Below are positions 8,956 to 17,768 of a stretch of DNA of 64,000 bases, piece after piece. This DNA is from Smaragdicoccus niigatensis DSM 44881 = NBRC 103563 (lineage in GTDB: Bacteria > Actinomycetota > Actinomycetes > Mycobacteriales > Mycobacteriaceae). Made by a program: the position numbers and the translations under genes. Positions within the stretch are counted from its first letter, which is position 1; each line of letters opens with the position of its first letter. The notes under the pieces are model-generated. The model was not told the origin of the DNA, searched no databases, and saw only the letters and a list, made by a program, of their open reading frames with translations. Location: assembly GCF_000380645.1 (NCBI RefSeq), contig NZ_AQXZ01000015.1:124001-188000 (forward strand), in the 5' to 3' direction.

Positions 8956-10254
8956 TTACCCGCTTTCGAGGGCGCGTTGAAATAATGCGGCGAAGTCTGC
9001 CGCTGCGGCGGCGTCGAACTGCGGATGCCGATAGCGGAACGTCAGGAACATTTCGTCGCCCATTGTGGCGACACCAAGCGTCACTCCCATCGGCATCGTC
9101 GCCGGTGCCGAGAAACCGAGTTCGGTCACGGCGCCGGCGGTTTCGCCCAGGTGGACGGGCAAATCCAATCTGCCGAGGTTGGTGAGCCAGGTGGTGTCAA
9201 CGGCACGGTCCCCGACGAGAGGTCGACGCTGGATGAGCTTCTTGACTCCGGCCGGCATGATCTGTGAGACCTTGAGGAGGTCCACCATGATTCCTTGTGC
9301 GCCAATGCCTTTCATCTCGGATGTGCACTCGTGCACGGCTCCGGTCGCGGTGTGACTGTCCCGCTGACTCTTACGGGGAACGTTCACGGTGACATAGGAA
9401 GCGAAGTTGCCGAGTACTTCGTGCTGCCATTCCGCGGGCCGAACGTTCACCGGCACCGTGATCGAAACCCGCCGTGGCTTCTTGGTCCCGTGGGCGTCGT
9501 TCCAGCGTCGGATCGTCACGGCGAGTGCGCCGACGAGCAGGTCGTTGACGGTTGTCCCTTCGGGCCGACGAGCCAAGATCGCTGCAGTTTGCTCCGCGTC
9601 CAGACGCATCGGATGGCATCCGTACCCCGAGATGCGCGTCCCGCCCGACGTCTGGACGCGTGCTGGTTTGCGCAGGTTCTGTCGGAGGTAGCGGCCGAAC
9701 CGTTTCGATCGCGTCCAGCGATCCTTTGCTCCGTGCGCTCCGATGATGTCGCGAACGTTGCGCGCTTCCAGTGGGTCGAAGCTCGGAACCGGATCTGGCT
9801 CGTTGGCGTAGTGGCGCAGGATCGAGGTCATCAGCCGATGCGCGGAGATCCCGTCACCGCCCGCGTGGTGGAGGTTGAGGATCAGATAGTCGCCGCCCGG
9901 AGCATGGGCCAGCAGGACTTCGAAGATGCGACGCTGCAGCTCCGGAGCTCGGCTGAGGAGTTTGTTGCGTGCCGTTGCGACATTGCCGGATTCAGCACAG
10001 TCGACGACCGTGAGCGGAACATCCCCCGGCTGATCGGAGATCTCCCACCAGTACCGGAAGTCGGTCGGCCTCCAGGCCACGATGTGCGCTCGTGCCAGCG
10101 GATGGGTCGCCATCGCTGCGACAACGGCCCGGCGGACGAGTTCATCGTCGAGTCGGCCTTCCACACGAATTTCCAGATGGACCGTCCACGGCTCATCGAC
10201 CGAACCCACGTTCAGGCAGGCTTCATCGAGGCGATCGAGCCGCGTTCGTCTCAT
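8956..10254 (-). CDS. Condensation-domain/WS-DGAT-like acyltransferase
   Basis: 432 residues of the chloramphenicol-acetyltransferase/condensation superfamily. HHAGGDG at residues 129-135 matches the HHxxxDG catalytic motif, and the downstream layout (TVNDLLVGALAVTIRRW, then NFASYVTVNVP, then MPMGVTLGVATMGDEMFLTFRYRHPQF) matches stand-alone condensation enzymes and the papA/WS-DGAT relatives of mycolata. Such proteins transfer an acyl group from a CoA or carrier thioester to an alcohol or amine. It is the last gene of the leftward operon, 48 bp behind the WS/DGAT gene. Donor and acceptor are unknown. Confidence 0.75.
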   Translation of the reverse strand: MRRTRLDRLDEACLNVGSVDEPWTVHLEIRVEGRLDDELVRRAVVAAMATHPLARAHIVAWRPTDFRYWWEISDQPGDVPLTVVDCAESGNVATARNKLLSRAPELQRRIFEVLLAHAPGGDYLILNLHHAGGDGISAHRLMTSILRHYANEPDPVPSFDPLEARNVRDIIGAHGAKDRWTRSKRFGRYLRQNLRKPARVQTSGGTRISGYGCHPMRLDAEQTAAILARRPEGTTVNDLLVGALAVTIRRWNDAHGTKKPRRVSITVPVNVRPAEWQHEVLGNFASYVTVNVPRKSQRDSHTATGAVHECTSEMKGIGAQGIMVDLLKVSQIMPAGVKKLIQRRPLVGDRAVDTTWLTNLGRLDLPVHLGETAGAVTELGFSAPATMPMGVTLGVATMGDEMFLTFRYRHPQFDAAAAADFAALFQRALESG

Positions 10255-10302
10255 CCCCAGTCCTTTCCTTCGTTGGCGAGCTGGCCTACGACTCCCAGAG
10301 TT

Positions 10303-11709
10303 TCACGTAGAAGCGACTGCGGCTTCGAGCTCGGCGAGGGCGTCGGCCAGGTAGGTCGCCATCTTCTGCAGGTGCGGGAGTTGGTCGCGGCAGCCGACGA
10401 GGCCGATGTTCAGCCGGCCGCCGGTCGAGAATGCAGTGATGTTGAGGGCCTGGCTGTGCATGAGCATGGACAGCGGGTAGACCTCCTCCACCGTGGCTCC
10501 GCCGAGGTAATGCGGCGCGGACGGGCCGGGAACGTTGGACAACACGAGGTTCGCGTGTGGCAGACCCCCTCGGCCCGCGATCCCGAGCAGTGACTGCGCT
10601 ACCAACGGGCCAGCGATTAGGACAGCTTCGCGTTCTCTCGCCGCGGGCGATTTCCGCATCAAGGCTTCTTTGCCGTCGCTGGTGGATCGATTGATCGCGA
10701 GTAGACGCTCGACCGGATCGGCGAGGTCAGTGTGCAGTTTGGCGATGACCATGCTGACCGCGTTGCCTCCCGAGGCCACACCGGGCTGGCGTAGGGACAC
10801 CGGGACACCGGCGGTGAGGCTGCGGACCTGCGGTTCCCCGATCTCCTCGAGATAGCGGCGAAGTGCAGCGGCACAGATCGCGAGAAAGACGTCGTTAAGC
10901 GTCACTCCATGCGTGGCCGAGACGGCTTTGAGGCGAGTCAGTTCATAGGTTTGAGTGACCGCGCGGCGCTGGCGGCTGATCCTGCCGTTGAGCGTCGGAG
11001 AGACCGGCCCACGAAATGGCATGACGTTCTTGGGGTCGCGCGAGTCCGATACCTTCTTGGCGGCATCGATGACCAGTTTGCCGGCGTCCGCGGCCCCGGT
11101 GGCCATTCGTCGAAGACGTGCGGGCAAACTCGACGGCGTCGTCGGGCCCGTGTTGTCGCGTGGGTCGACTGTCCAGATCGGACGCGGAACGGGGTCGGCC
11201 GGGTCTGTGGCCAGGCTTTTGATGAAGGCCTGGGTTCCGGCAACGCCGTCCATGAGCGCGTGGTGAACCTTGAAGTACAGCGCGAACCGCCCGTCCTCGA
11301 GTCCTTCGATGATGTGTTGCTCCCACATCGGACGGCTCGGGTCCAACGGACGCGAGTGGAGCCTGGAGATGAGAATGCCCAGCTCGCGTTGACTGCCCGG
11401 ACGGGGCAATGCCGAGTGCCGGAAGTGGTAGTCGAGGTCGACCTCGGCAGGGTCGAGTTGTAACCACGGTCCGAGAAGCAGCGGCGGGAGATGATGGGCC
11501 AGGGTGTAGGTGAACGTGGGGGCGACGTCGTGCCGTTCACGCATGCTCGCGACGAGTTCGCGAACGAAGTCCGGGCCGGCTCCCTCGGGCGGGGTGAAGA
11601 TCGCGAGGAGCCCGACGTGGCAGTACGCCTCGTCAGATTCGAACAGGAAGAACCCGCGGTCGACGAGATTGAGCGGGTGCTTGACCGGGCTACGGGTCTG
11701 CTTACTCAT
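10303..11709 (-). CDS. WS/DGAT acyltransferase with intact active site
   Basis: 468 residues of the wax ester synthase/diacylglycerol acyltransferase family, which esterify acyl-CoA onto long-chain alcohols or diacylglycerol at the membrane. HHALMDG is at residues 149-155, and the C-terminal LVLSNVPGPSAPHYLGGA and INITAFSTGGRLNIGLVGCRD-like elements are typical. The ATG at 11709 overlaps the acyl-CoA ligase stop (ATGA), so they are coupled; the open frame extending to 12093 is antisense-free read-through inside the ligase gene and is rejected. It is the fourth gene of the operon that begins at 15078, under the shared palindromic operators. Confidence 0.9.
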   Translation of the reverse strand: MSKQTRSPVKHPLNLVDRGFFLFESDEAYCHVGLLAIFTPPEGAGPDFVRELVASMRERHDVAPTFTYTLAHHLPPLLLGPWLQLDPAEVDLDYHFRHSALPRPGSQRELGILISRLHSRPLDPSRPMWEQHIIEGLEDGRFALYFKVHHALMDGVAGTQAFIKSLATDPADPVPRPIWTVDPRDNTGPTTPSSLPARLRRMATGAADAGKLVIDAAKKVSDSRDPKNVMPFRGPVSPTLNGRISRQRRAVTQTYELTRLKAVSATHGVTLNDVFLAICAAALRRYLEEIGEPQVRSLTAGVPVSLRQPGVASGGNAVSMVIAKLHTDLADPVERLLAINRSTSDGKEALMRKSPAAREREAVLIAGPLVAQSLLGIAGRGGLPHANLVLSNVPGPSAPHYLGGATVEEVYPLSMLMHSQALNITAFSTGGRLNIGLVGCRDQLPHLQKMATYLADALAELEAAVAST

Positions 11710-13172
11710 GCGGACTGCCCCGATGGCACGTGTGTCCGAAGCGCCTTCTTGTCGATCTTGCCGACAGCGTTCTTCGGCAGCGCGTCCAAGACGTGGATCG
11801 TTGCCGGGCGCTTGTACCTGCTCAGATGAGTGGCGCACCGCTGTTCGAGCTGGTGCAGATCGATGGTCGAACCCGGTCGCGGTTGCACATAAGCGACCAC
11901 GATCTCGCCCCACGTCTCGTCGGCCACGCCGATGACGGCGGCCTCGAGAACGTCTGGTTCGCCGGCGAGCACGTCCTCGATTTCCTTGGGGTAGATGTTC
12001 TCCCCGCCGCGGATGATCATCTCCTTGGACCGACCCACCAGGATCAGGTAGCCGTCGGCGTCCAGGTGCCCGACGTCGCCGGTACGCAGCCATCCATTGA
12101 CGATGACCGCTGCAGTGTCATCGGCGCGTCCGAGATAGCCACGCATGACGTTCGGGCCGCGAACCACGACCTCCCCGTTCTCGCCCTGGGGAATTTCGTT
12201 GCCGTCGGAGTCGACGATGCGCAACTCCTGGCCAGGGAACGGACGTCCGACGGTGCCGGCTTTGCGCGGACCCGAGACCGGGTTGATCGTTGAGCCGCAC
12301 GTTCCTTCGGAGAGGCCGTAGCCCTCCAGAAGCGGGAAGCCGTAGCGGTTCTCGAAGCGGGCCAGCAGCTCGGCTGAGGCCGGTGCGGCCCCGCACACGG
12401 CGAACCGGACCGACGAAGTATCGGGCTTCACCTCGTCCGGCAGTGCCGCGAGCATGCTGTAAATCGTGGGCACGGCGCTGAAGAACGTCGGGCGCACACT
12501 TTCGATCGTGGCGAAGAACGTCTTGGGGTTGAACCGGTCGGCGATCACCACACTTCCGCCCGCGCGCAGCGGCGTGAGCACGCTGACCACGATGCCGTTG
12601 ACGTGGAACAACGGCAGAATCAACAGGCTGCGGTCGGCCGAAGTCATCTCGAGCGCCGCTTCGCCCATTGTTGTCATGGCGTCGAGGTTGGCATGGTCGA
12701 GCATGACGCCCTTGGGCGTACCGGTCGTTCCGCTGGTGTAGATCAGCAGCGCGATGGCGGACTGGTCCGAGTGCGGCGCGGGGCCGGGGTCAACTGACTC
12801 CTGGGCGATGTCGCTGACGTGCAGTGTCGGTACCACCATGGCCGGGGCGGCGTCGCTGTCGACCACGAGAAGGCGCGCACCCGAGTCGGCGAGCTGGCGT
12901 GCGACTTCAGTTGGCGTGAGGGCCGGGTTGACCGGTGTGACGGTGGCACCGATGCGCCAGGCTGCCAAGAGCAGCACGACGAATTCGGGTCGGTTGCTGA
13001 GCTTGAGTGCCACCACGTCACCGGGGCCGACGCCGAGGCCATTCAGCTGACCGGCTGCCGCTTGGACACGCTTGAGCAAAGTGGTGTTGGTGAACCAGCG
13101 ATGGCCGTCGGAGATCGCGAGACCGTCCGGGTCGTGGGCCGCCCGGTGGTCCGGCAGAGTGCTGAATTTCAT
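11706..13172 (-). CDS. Acyl-CoA synthetase (FadD-type, AMP-forming)
   Basis: 488-residue ANL-superfamily ligase that adenylates a carboxylic acid with ATP and transfers it to CoA. Motifs in order: YTSGTTGTPKG (P-loop, residues 145-155), YGLSEGTCGS (A5), WLRTGDVGHLDADGYL (A7), GRSKEMIIRGGENIYPKEIE (A8) and the C-terminal catalytic lysine in PKNAVGKIDKK. It overlaps the following WS/DGAT start by 4 bp and lies 5 bp behind the hydrolase, so it sits mid-operon. It would supply activated acid to the crotonase (degradation) or to the acyltransferases (ester synthesis). It resembles the FadD13 type in length, but orthology is not proven. Confidence 0.92.
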   Translation of the reverse strand: MKFSTLPDHRAAHDPDGLAISDGHRWFTNTTLLKRVQAAAGQLNGLGVGPGDVVALKLSNRPEFVVLLLAAWRIGATVTPVNPALTPTEVARQLADSGARLLVVDSDAAPAMVVPTLHVSDIAQESVDPGPAPHSDQSAIALLIYTSGTTGTPKGVMLDHANLDAMTTMGEAALEMTSADRSLLILPLFHVNGIVVSVLTPLRAGGSVVIADRFNPKTFFATIESVRPTFFSAVPTIYSMLAALPDEVKPDTSSVRFAVCGAAPASAELLARFENRYGFPLLEGYGLSEGTCGSTINPVSGPRKAGTVGRPFPGQELRIVDSDGNEIPQGENGEVVVRGPNVMRGYLGRADDTAAVIVNGWLRTGDVGHLDADGYLILVGRSKEMIIRGGENIYPKEIEDVLAGEPDVLEAAVIGVADETWGEIVVAYVQPRPGSTIDLHQLEQRCATHLSRYKRPATIHVLDALPKNAVGKIDKKALRTHVPSGQSA

Positions 13173-13177
13173 GGCGG

Positions 13178-14089
13178 TTAGCGGGCTTTCGGCTTCAGGT
13201 GGCGGGTCAGGAACTCGGTCTGGTCGGCAACGATCTCTTCGAACGGTTCGCCGAGATAGAACGCGAAGTGGCCGGCATCGTAGGTCTTGATTTCTGCGTG
13301 CGGAGCGGTGCGTGCGTAGCGGATCGTCTCCTCGGGCGGGGTGACGGAGTCGGTGTTGCTGACGCAGAACAGGATTGGCATCTTGACGTTCTTCGCTGAC
13401 TTGCCTGGCCGGTAGGCCACGATCGTCGGGATGACACGGGCCGCGACCTCGTTGATGAAGGGCATACTCGGCGAAATCAGCGCCTCGTACCCGGGCAGTG
13501 CGTCGGGGGCGTTCATGAGGGCGAGTGATCCAGGAGGTCCCGCGAGCGGGATCATCGCGGGCTCACCACCGCGCACCATGGCGACCAGATCTTTGGCGAG
13601 GGTCGGCATGCCTTTCGCAGTCGCCTTCGGGCCTAGTGCCATCGCCGAGGCCAGGCCGTCGGTGAACGGGCACTGCGATACCGCGGCGAGCAGTTCGGGG
13701 TGGCGGGAGGCGACGGTGATCGAATGTCCACCGCCGAAGGAACTCCCCCACACTGCCAGGCGCTTGCCGTCGACATCGGTGCGGCTCTTGATGTGCGCGA
13801 TCGCGGCGTCCCAGTCGGCGAGCTGCTTCTTGATCGACAGCAGCTGACGGGGTTCGCCGGTGCTGTCGCCGAAGTGCCGGTAGGTGAATGCGAAGGCCGC
13901 GATACCAGCCTGGGCGAATCGTTCGGCGAACGCGTCCAGCCGCATCTCGCGGGTGGCGCCGAGTCCGTGGCCGAGGATCACCACGGGCGGATTCGTGACG
14001 CCTTCAGGCAGGTAAAGCCACGCTGCGCAGGTGTCCTCACCCGAGCGGAAGGTGACGTCTTTACGAATGTAGGCAGGTGTTGAGGACAT
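13178..14089 (-). CDS. Alpha/beta hydrolase
   Basis: 303 residues with the alpha/beta hydrolase fold: oxyanion-strand segment VVILGHGLGATREM, nucleophile elbow GSSFGGGH (Ser near residue 117), acidic residue in CVSNTDSVTPPEE and catalytic His in YDAGHFAFY. It is a distant paralogue of the hydrolase at 33481 (shared CAAW opening, F-T/D-Y-R-x-FGxS and WGxS segments). The start overlaps the crotonase stop by one base (TGATG), so it is the second gene of the five-gene operon. It is probably an esterase, thioesterase or lactonase; there is no secretion signal, so it acts in the cytoplasm. Confidence 0.85.
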   Translation of the reverse strand: MSSTPAYIRKDVTFRSGEDTCAAWLYLPEGVTNPPVVILGHGLGATREMRLDAFAERFAQAGIAAFAFTYRHFGDSTGEPRQLLSIKKQLADWDAAIAHIKSRTDVDGKRLAVWGSSFGGGHSITVASRHPELLAAVSQCPFTDGLASAMALGPKATAKGMPTLAKDLVAMVRGGEPAMIPLAGPPGSLALMNAPDALPGYEALISPSMPFINEVAARVIPTIVAYRPGKSAKNVKMPILFCVSNTDSVTPPEETIRYARTAPHAEIKTYDAGHFAFYLGEPFEEIVADQTEFLTRHLKPKAR

Positions 14090-15078
14090 CAGCGGTTCAC
14101 GGTTCCTTTGTTGCTGTTGCTGCGATTGCGGAGACCCGGCACAGTGCCGGCCTGGAGAGCGGTGTCGAAAACACCGGGGCGGTAGAGAGGCAGTTCACCA
14201 TCGGCTTCGGTGGTGGCCATGTAGTCGAGCATCAGTTCCTGCCCGATCTTGGAGAGTGCGGTGGTGAGGAACTCGGCGCGCTCGATGTGCAGGCCCTCCT
14301 CCAGCGATGCCGATCCGCCGAAGTAGACCGACCGCTTGATCGCGGCAACGGATCCCTTCGGTCGCGAACCGAAGTGCTTCGCGAGTTCGATCGCCCGCTC
14401 CAAGACCTGGTCCTGCGGAACGACATCGTCAACCGCACCGTTGGCCAGTCCCTCGGCGGGAGTGAAGGGCTTGCCTTCGAGGATCGCGACCAGGGATTTA
14501 TGAGTGCCGATCAGGCGAGTGAGCCGCTGCGTCCCGCCACCACCGGGCATGATGCCCAGCAGGATTTCGGGCTGGCCGATGAAGTAATCGCCATCGGCCA
14601 TGACGCGCAGGTCGTTGGCCCACGAGAACTCGGCACCCAGGCCGAGGGCCGAGCCGTTGAGGGCGGCCACGAAGATCACGCCGCTGCGGTTCATCTTGAG
14701 GAACGTCTGGTGAACGCGTTCGAGCTGGACCGCCGGCCAGAGAGGCGTCTTGCCGAGGACGGCCTTGAGTCCGCCTACGGCGTTGACTCCCTTGGCGGTG
14801 CGTGCAAGCGTGGAGGCACCCTTGACGTTGACCGAAGGAACCTTCGCCCCGCCTTCTTGGAGCCAGCGGACTTCGGCGTGGCTGACGAATCGTTCCGGAT
14901 GCGTTCCGGTGAATACCACGGCACGAATGTTCGGGTCGTTATCCGCGCGGTCCACCAACGCCTCGAGGCGTTCGGCGATGTCATTGCCGAACAGTCCGAG
15001 CGGGCCGCCGTCGATGCGGGCGACGAGTACCGCTCCACGGTCCTCGATCTCGATGTTGCCTCTGACTTCGTGTGTCAC
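14089..15078 (-). CDS. Enoyl-CoA hydratase/isomerase family protein (crotonase)
   Basis: 329 residues of the crotonase superfamily. The oxyanion-hole strands are visible as AVVFTGTHPERFVSHAEV and FVAALNGSALGLGAEFSWANDLRVM, followed by the conserved PEILLGIMPGGGGTQRLTRLIG. It carries about 30 extra C-terminal residues compared with canonical enoyl-CoA hydratase. The reaction is hydration or isomerisation of an enoyl-CoA, or a related CoA-ester reaction. As first gene of the leftward operon it directly follows the promoter region with three copies of the TATAAC-N3-GTTAYA operator. Confidence 0.85.
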   Translation of the reverse strand: MTHEVRGNIEIEDRGAVLVARIDGGPLGLFGNDIAERLEALVDRADNDPNIRAVVFTGTHPERFVSHAEVRWLQEGGAKVPSVNVKGASTLARTAKGVNAVGGLKAVLGKTPLWPAVQLERVHQTFLKMNRSGVIFVAALNGSALGLGAEFSWANDLRVMADGDYFIGQPEILLGIMPGGGGTQRLTRLIGTHKSLVAILEGKPFTPAEGLANGAVDDVVPQDQVLERAIELAKHFGSRPKGSVAAIKRSVYFGGSASLEEGLHIERAEFLTTALSKIGQELMLDYMATTEADGELPLYRPGVFDTALQAGTVPGLRNRSNSNKGTVNR

Positions 15079-15162
15079 TTTGCTTGTTCCTTCGAATGCA
15101 GGTATTGGAGTTCTCGCTGTTCACGAAGCATTTCTTCGGCTCGGAGTGGCGATCCCTGCGAT

Positions 15163-15183
15163 GACTATAACTTGGTTATAGTC
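15163..15183. promoter_or_regulatory. Operator copy A (perfect palindrome, core TATAACTTGGTTATA)
   Basis: The 15-bp core at 15166-15180 is TATAACTTGGTTATA; three further bases pair on each side, giving 9-bp arms around a 3-nt spacer. It lies 80-100 bp upstream of the crotonase start and is the most symmetric of six copies in the window. The size and symmetry fit a TetR-family dimer site. The TetR encoded at 28264-28965 is the best candidate because a copy lies in front of its own gene. Confidence 0.75.
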
Positions 15184-15210
15184 CTGGCGGCAATAGTTTC
15201 GGCGGAAAAT

Positions 15211-15225
15211 TATAACGAGGTTACA
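15211..15225. promoter_or_regulatory. Operator copy B (TATAACGAGGTTACA)
   Basis: Second copy of the shared palindrome, one mismatch between arms. It begins exactly 45 bp after copy A and 45 bp before copy C in the divergent crotonase/GMC-oxidase promoter region. Confidence 0.7.
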
Positions 15226-15255
15226 GAGGTGCCTGCAGACTGTTGACCCGAGCTA

Positions 15256-15270
15256 TATAACGAAGTTACA
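15256..15270. promoter_or_regulatory. Operator copy C (TATAACGAAGTTACA)
   Basis: Third copy, 34 bp before the GMC oxidase ATG. A TTGACC at 15243-15248 and TACATT at 15267-15272 (18-nt spacer) could be the rightward promoter, which would put this operator between the -35 and -10 elements, a position expected for repression. Confidence 0.7.
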
Positions 15271-15303
15271 TTGACGAGGCCAGCTAAATCTAGGAGCTCT
15301 CCC

Positions 15304-16929
15304 ATGACGAAACCCCGCCACGACAGCGGCCCAAACCCCATTCCCGCGCCGGACGTCGACTGGCTGGTGATCGGCTCGGGCTTCGGCGGAAGCGTGGCCG
15401 CCCTGCGCCTCGCCGAGAAGGGTTATCGGGTCGCTGTCATCGAGCGCGGACGTCGCTACGCGGACGAGGATCTTCCGGCCTCAGCATCGGATCGGGGTCG
15501 ATTTCTATGGGCACCCGCATTCGGACTGCGCGGGATCATGCGCAACGTCCCGTTCCGGCACGTCTTCAGCTCGACCCAGACGGGCGTCGGAGGTGGAAGT
15601 CTCGTCTACGGCGGTGTGCTGTTTCGAGCCCAAGAGAAGTTCTTTCAGGATGCGCAGTGGCGCGAGCTAGGAAATTGGGCGCAGACACTCGACCCGCACT
15701 ACTCCACCGCTGAGCACATGCTCGGAGTGCAGACCACGCCGTGGGAGTCGGTGACCATGGGGCTCACGCGCGAAGTCGCCGAGCAATTCGGGACGCCTGA
15801 AACCTTCGCTGCCGCACCGGTCGGCGTGTTTTTCGGCATGCCGGGAGTGCGGGTGGACGATCCCTACTTCGGCGGAGAGGGACCGGCGCGAACCGGTTGC
15901 ACTCGGTGCGGTTCATGCATGGTCGGTTGCCGCGTCGGCGCCGCGAATCGACTGACAAAGAACTACCTCTGGTTCGCCGAGAAGCACGGTGCTCAGATCA
16001 CCGCCGAGCGCGAGGTCATCGACGTCTCCCCGATCGGCTCACCGGATGGCCGCGACGGATACCGGGTGACCACCCAGCGGCCCGGCGCACCATTCAAGCG
16101 CGACCGAACGACCATCACGACCCGAGGGGTGGTGTTCGCCGGCGGCGCCGTCGGGACCAACGAACTGCTTGCTGACTGCAAACACCGGGGTTCGCTCCCC
16201 CGGATCAGCGATCGGCTCGGCACTCTGGTCCGCACGAACAGCGAGGCCGTTTTGTCGGTCCTGCTCCCCGAGGACCGGGAAACGTGGCGCGACGTCACTG
16301 CGAGCAGTCGAGTCATTCTCGATGGGGATACTCAGATCGAGTTCCTCACCTACGGGCAGAACGGCGACTTCATGCGCCTGATGTTCACCGTGCTCACCGG
16401 CGAGGGCGCGGCACCGAAGCGTCTGGCCAAGTGGCTGGTCAATGTTGCCCGCCATCCAGGCCAGTGGGTCGAGACCATGCGCCCGGGGTGGAGCAGTCGA
16501 ACCTTGATGATGCTGGTCATGCAGGCACGCGACAACGCGATCCGCTTCAAGGCCACCAAGCGCCGGCTTGGTCGGGGCTATCGACTCACGACTGAAGTCG
16601 ACAGCGAACGGCCCGCTCCGACGTACCTCGAGATTGGGCACCAGGTGGCGAAGTGGGTGGCGGAACGAACCGGCGGCATCGCCCAGAGCAGCATCTTCGA
16701 AGCGTTCGGGAACATCCCCATGACCGCACACGTGCTCGGTGGCGCCACGATTGGGGCCGACGCTCACTCCGGAGTCCTCGACCAGCAACTCAGGGTTTTC
16801 GGCTACGAAAACATGATGGTCTGCGATGCGGCCGCCCTACCGGCCAACCCTGGTGTGAACCCGGCACTCACCATCGCCGCGCTCGCCGAGCATGCAATGG
16901 CGCACGTACCGCTACGTGCGCCTCAGTAG
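15304..16929 (+). CDS. GMC-family oxidoreductase (cholesterol-oxidase-like)
   Basis: 541-residue FAD enzyme that would oxidise a hydroxyl to a ketone or aldehyde. The dinucleotide-binding motif GSGFGG is at residues 24-29 (VIGSGFGGSVAALRLAEKGYRVAVIERG) and the C-terminal GMC segment with NPGVNPALTIAALAEH is present. It most resembles ChoD-type cholesterol oxidases of mycobacteria, which also carry the cysteine cluster seen here: Cys199, 202, 205 and 209 (CxxCxxCxxxC), ferredoxin-like spacing. The ATG at 15304 has an AGGAG ribosome site 7 nt upstream; a GTG-less frame extends to 15271. It is divergent from the crotonase operon under the shared operators. The substrate may be a steroid, a terpenoid alcohol or a lipid. 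Confidence 0.85.
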   Translation: MTKPRHDSGPNPIPAPDVDWLVIGSGFGGSVAALRLAEKGYRVAVIERGRRYADEDLPASASDRGRFLWAPAFGLRGIMRNVPFRHVFSSTQTGVGGGSLVYGGVLFRAQEKFFQDAQWRELGNWAQTLDPHYSTAEHMLGVQTTPWESVTMGLTREVAEQFGTPETFAAAPVGVFFGMPGVRVDDPYFGGEGPARTGCTRCGSCMVGCRVGAANRLTKNYLWFAEKHGAQITAEREVIDVSPIGSPDGRDGYRVTTQRPGAPFKRDRTTITTRGVVFAGGAVGTNELLADCKHRGSLPRISDRLGTLVRTNSEAVLSVLLPEDRETWRDVTASSRVILDGDTQIEFLTYGQNGDFMRLMFTVLTGEGAAPKRLAKWLVNVARHPGQWVETMRPGWSSRTLMMLVMQARDNAIRFKATKRRLGRGYRLTTEVDSERPAPTYLEIGHQVAKWVAERTGGIAQSSIFEAFGNIPMTAHVLGGATIGADAHSGVLDQQLRVFGYENMMVCDAAALPANPGVNPALTIAALAEHAMAHVPLRAPQ

Positions 16930-17631
16930 TGGTGCGCGCGGGACGTAGGCCAGAACCCGGAACAGCTCGTCCATCAGCTGGCGCGTTCCGCTGCGAATCG
17001 CTACCCGGTTTTGCTTGATCGCCTGTGCGGGTGTCACTGAACGTAGTGCAAGTTCCATGAACGTCTGCAGATCACAGTCGATCCTGAGGTCGGGATCAGA
17101 CGGCGAGGGGCCCGACCGCGGGAGGAACCAGCCGTGACGCAATTGGAAATGAAACACTTCATCGCCGACGTGAAATTCGAGCGTGTCCCGACGGCCAGAC
17201 TCCAAGGGTTTCGTCTGGGTCCCGGTCAGACACAACGCAATCAGTTCGGCACGTGCACTTTGCGGGTCGATACGGTCGTCCATCGGCAGATCTAGACCCC
17301 ATAAGCCGAGAGCGATCAGGGGCTCGCGGAGCCGTTCGCCGTCGTCGGTGAGTTCGTAGACGGGAACTCCCGCGGGCGCCGGGAGCGTGCCTTTGCGAAC
17401 GATCCCGGCTTCGTCGAGCGCCTTGAGTCGGTCGGCGAGCCGGTTGGCACCGATCGCCGGTAGTGCGGCAAGGAGGTGCTTGAAGCGTTTAGGGCCCAGC
17501 AACAACTCCCGGACAACCAAAACCGTCCAGCGCTCTCCCAATACATCGAGCGCACGCGCCATCGGGCACACCTGCCCGTAGGTCTTGGTCGGCATCACTC
17601 GACGGTACCTTTTCGTCTCCGCGGTCGCCAT
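16912..17631 (-). CDS. HxlR-type regulator fused to an SCP2-like lipid-binding domain
   Basis: 239 residues. Residues about 15-105 form an HxlR winged helix (GQVCPMARALDVLGERWTVLVVRELLLGPKRF, then LADRLKALDEAGIV). Residues about 145-230 look like a sterol-carrier-protein-2 fold (LEFHVGDEVFHFQLRHGW, then DLQTFMELALRSVTPAQAIKQNRVAIRSG). Ordinary HxlR proteins are about half this length, so the C-terminus is probably a hydrophobic-ligand sensor. The ATG at 17631 sits 6 nt after a TATACA -10 element, consistent with a leaderless mRNA; ATG 17595 is the alternative. It overlaps the GMC oxidase 3' end by 18 bp. A 17-bp palindrome lies in the divergent promoter region. Confidence 0.8.
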   Translation of the reverse strand: MATAETKRYRRVMPTKTYGQVCPMARALDVLGERWTVLVVRELLLGPKRFKHLLAALPAIGANRLADRLKALDEAGIVRKGTLPAPAGVPVYELTDDGERLREPLIALGLWGLDLPMDDRIDPQSARAELIALCLTGTQTKPLESGRRDTLEFHVGDEVFHFQLRHGWFLPRSGPSPSDPDLRIDCDLQTFMELALRSVTPAQAIKQNRVAIRSGTRQLMDELFRVLAYVPRAPLLRRT

Positions 17632-17637
17632 ACGAAA

Positions 17638-17643
17638 TGTATA
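17638..17643 (-). promoter_or_regulatory. Leaderless -10 element for the HxlR-SCP2 gene
   Basis: TATACA on the minus strand, followed by six bases (TTTCGT) and then ATG. This TAnnnT-N6-start geometry places the transcription start at or next to the start codon, as in leaderless actinobacterial genes. No ribosome site is visible upstream of the ATG. Confidence 0.45.
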
Positions 17644-17662
17644 GCTACTCAATACCAATCGT

Positions 17663-17679
17663 ATCCATTGACAATGGAT
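17663..17679. promoter_or_regulatory. 17-bp palindrome, likely HxlR operator
   Basis: ATCCATTG-A-CAATGGAT, perfect 8-bp arms around one base, between the HxlR-SCP2 gene and the divergent hydrolase. It contains TTGACA (17668-17673), a consensus -35 for the rightward promoter with CACTAT as a possible -10 18 nt downstream. A dimer bound here would block that promoter. Confidence 0.6.
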
Positions 17680-17768
17680 TGCAGGTACGAGCACTATATT
17701 TTTCATATAGCGAATCGAGGACGGCGCGGACAGCACCGGACCACCCACTGCCAGCGAAAGAACCGATC

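Noticed and set aside
9295-10593. 432-codon plus-strand open frame
   Set aside because: Antisense to the condensation-like gene with HHxxxDG motif.
15166-15270. KstR cholesterol-regulon boxes
   Set aside because: KstR consensus has AAC-N2-GTT, while all copies here have a 3-nt spacer, so they belong to another regulator.
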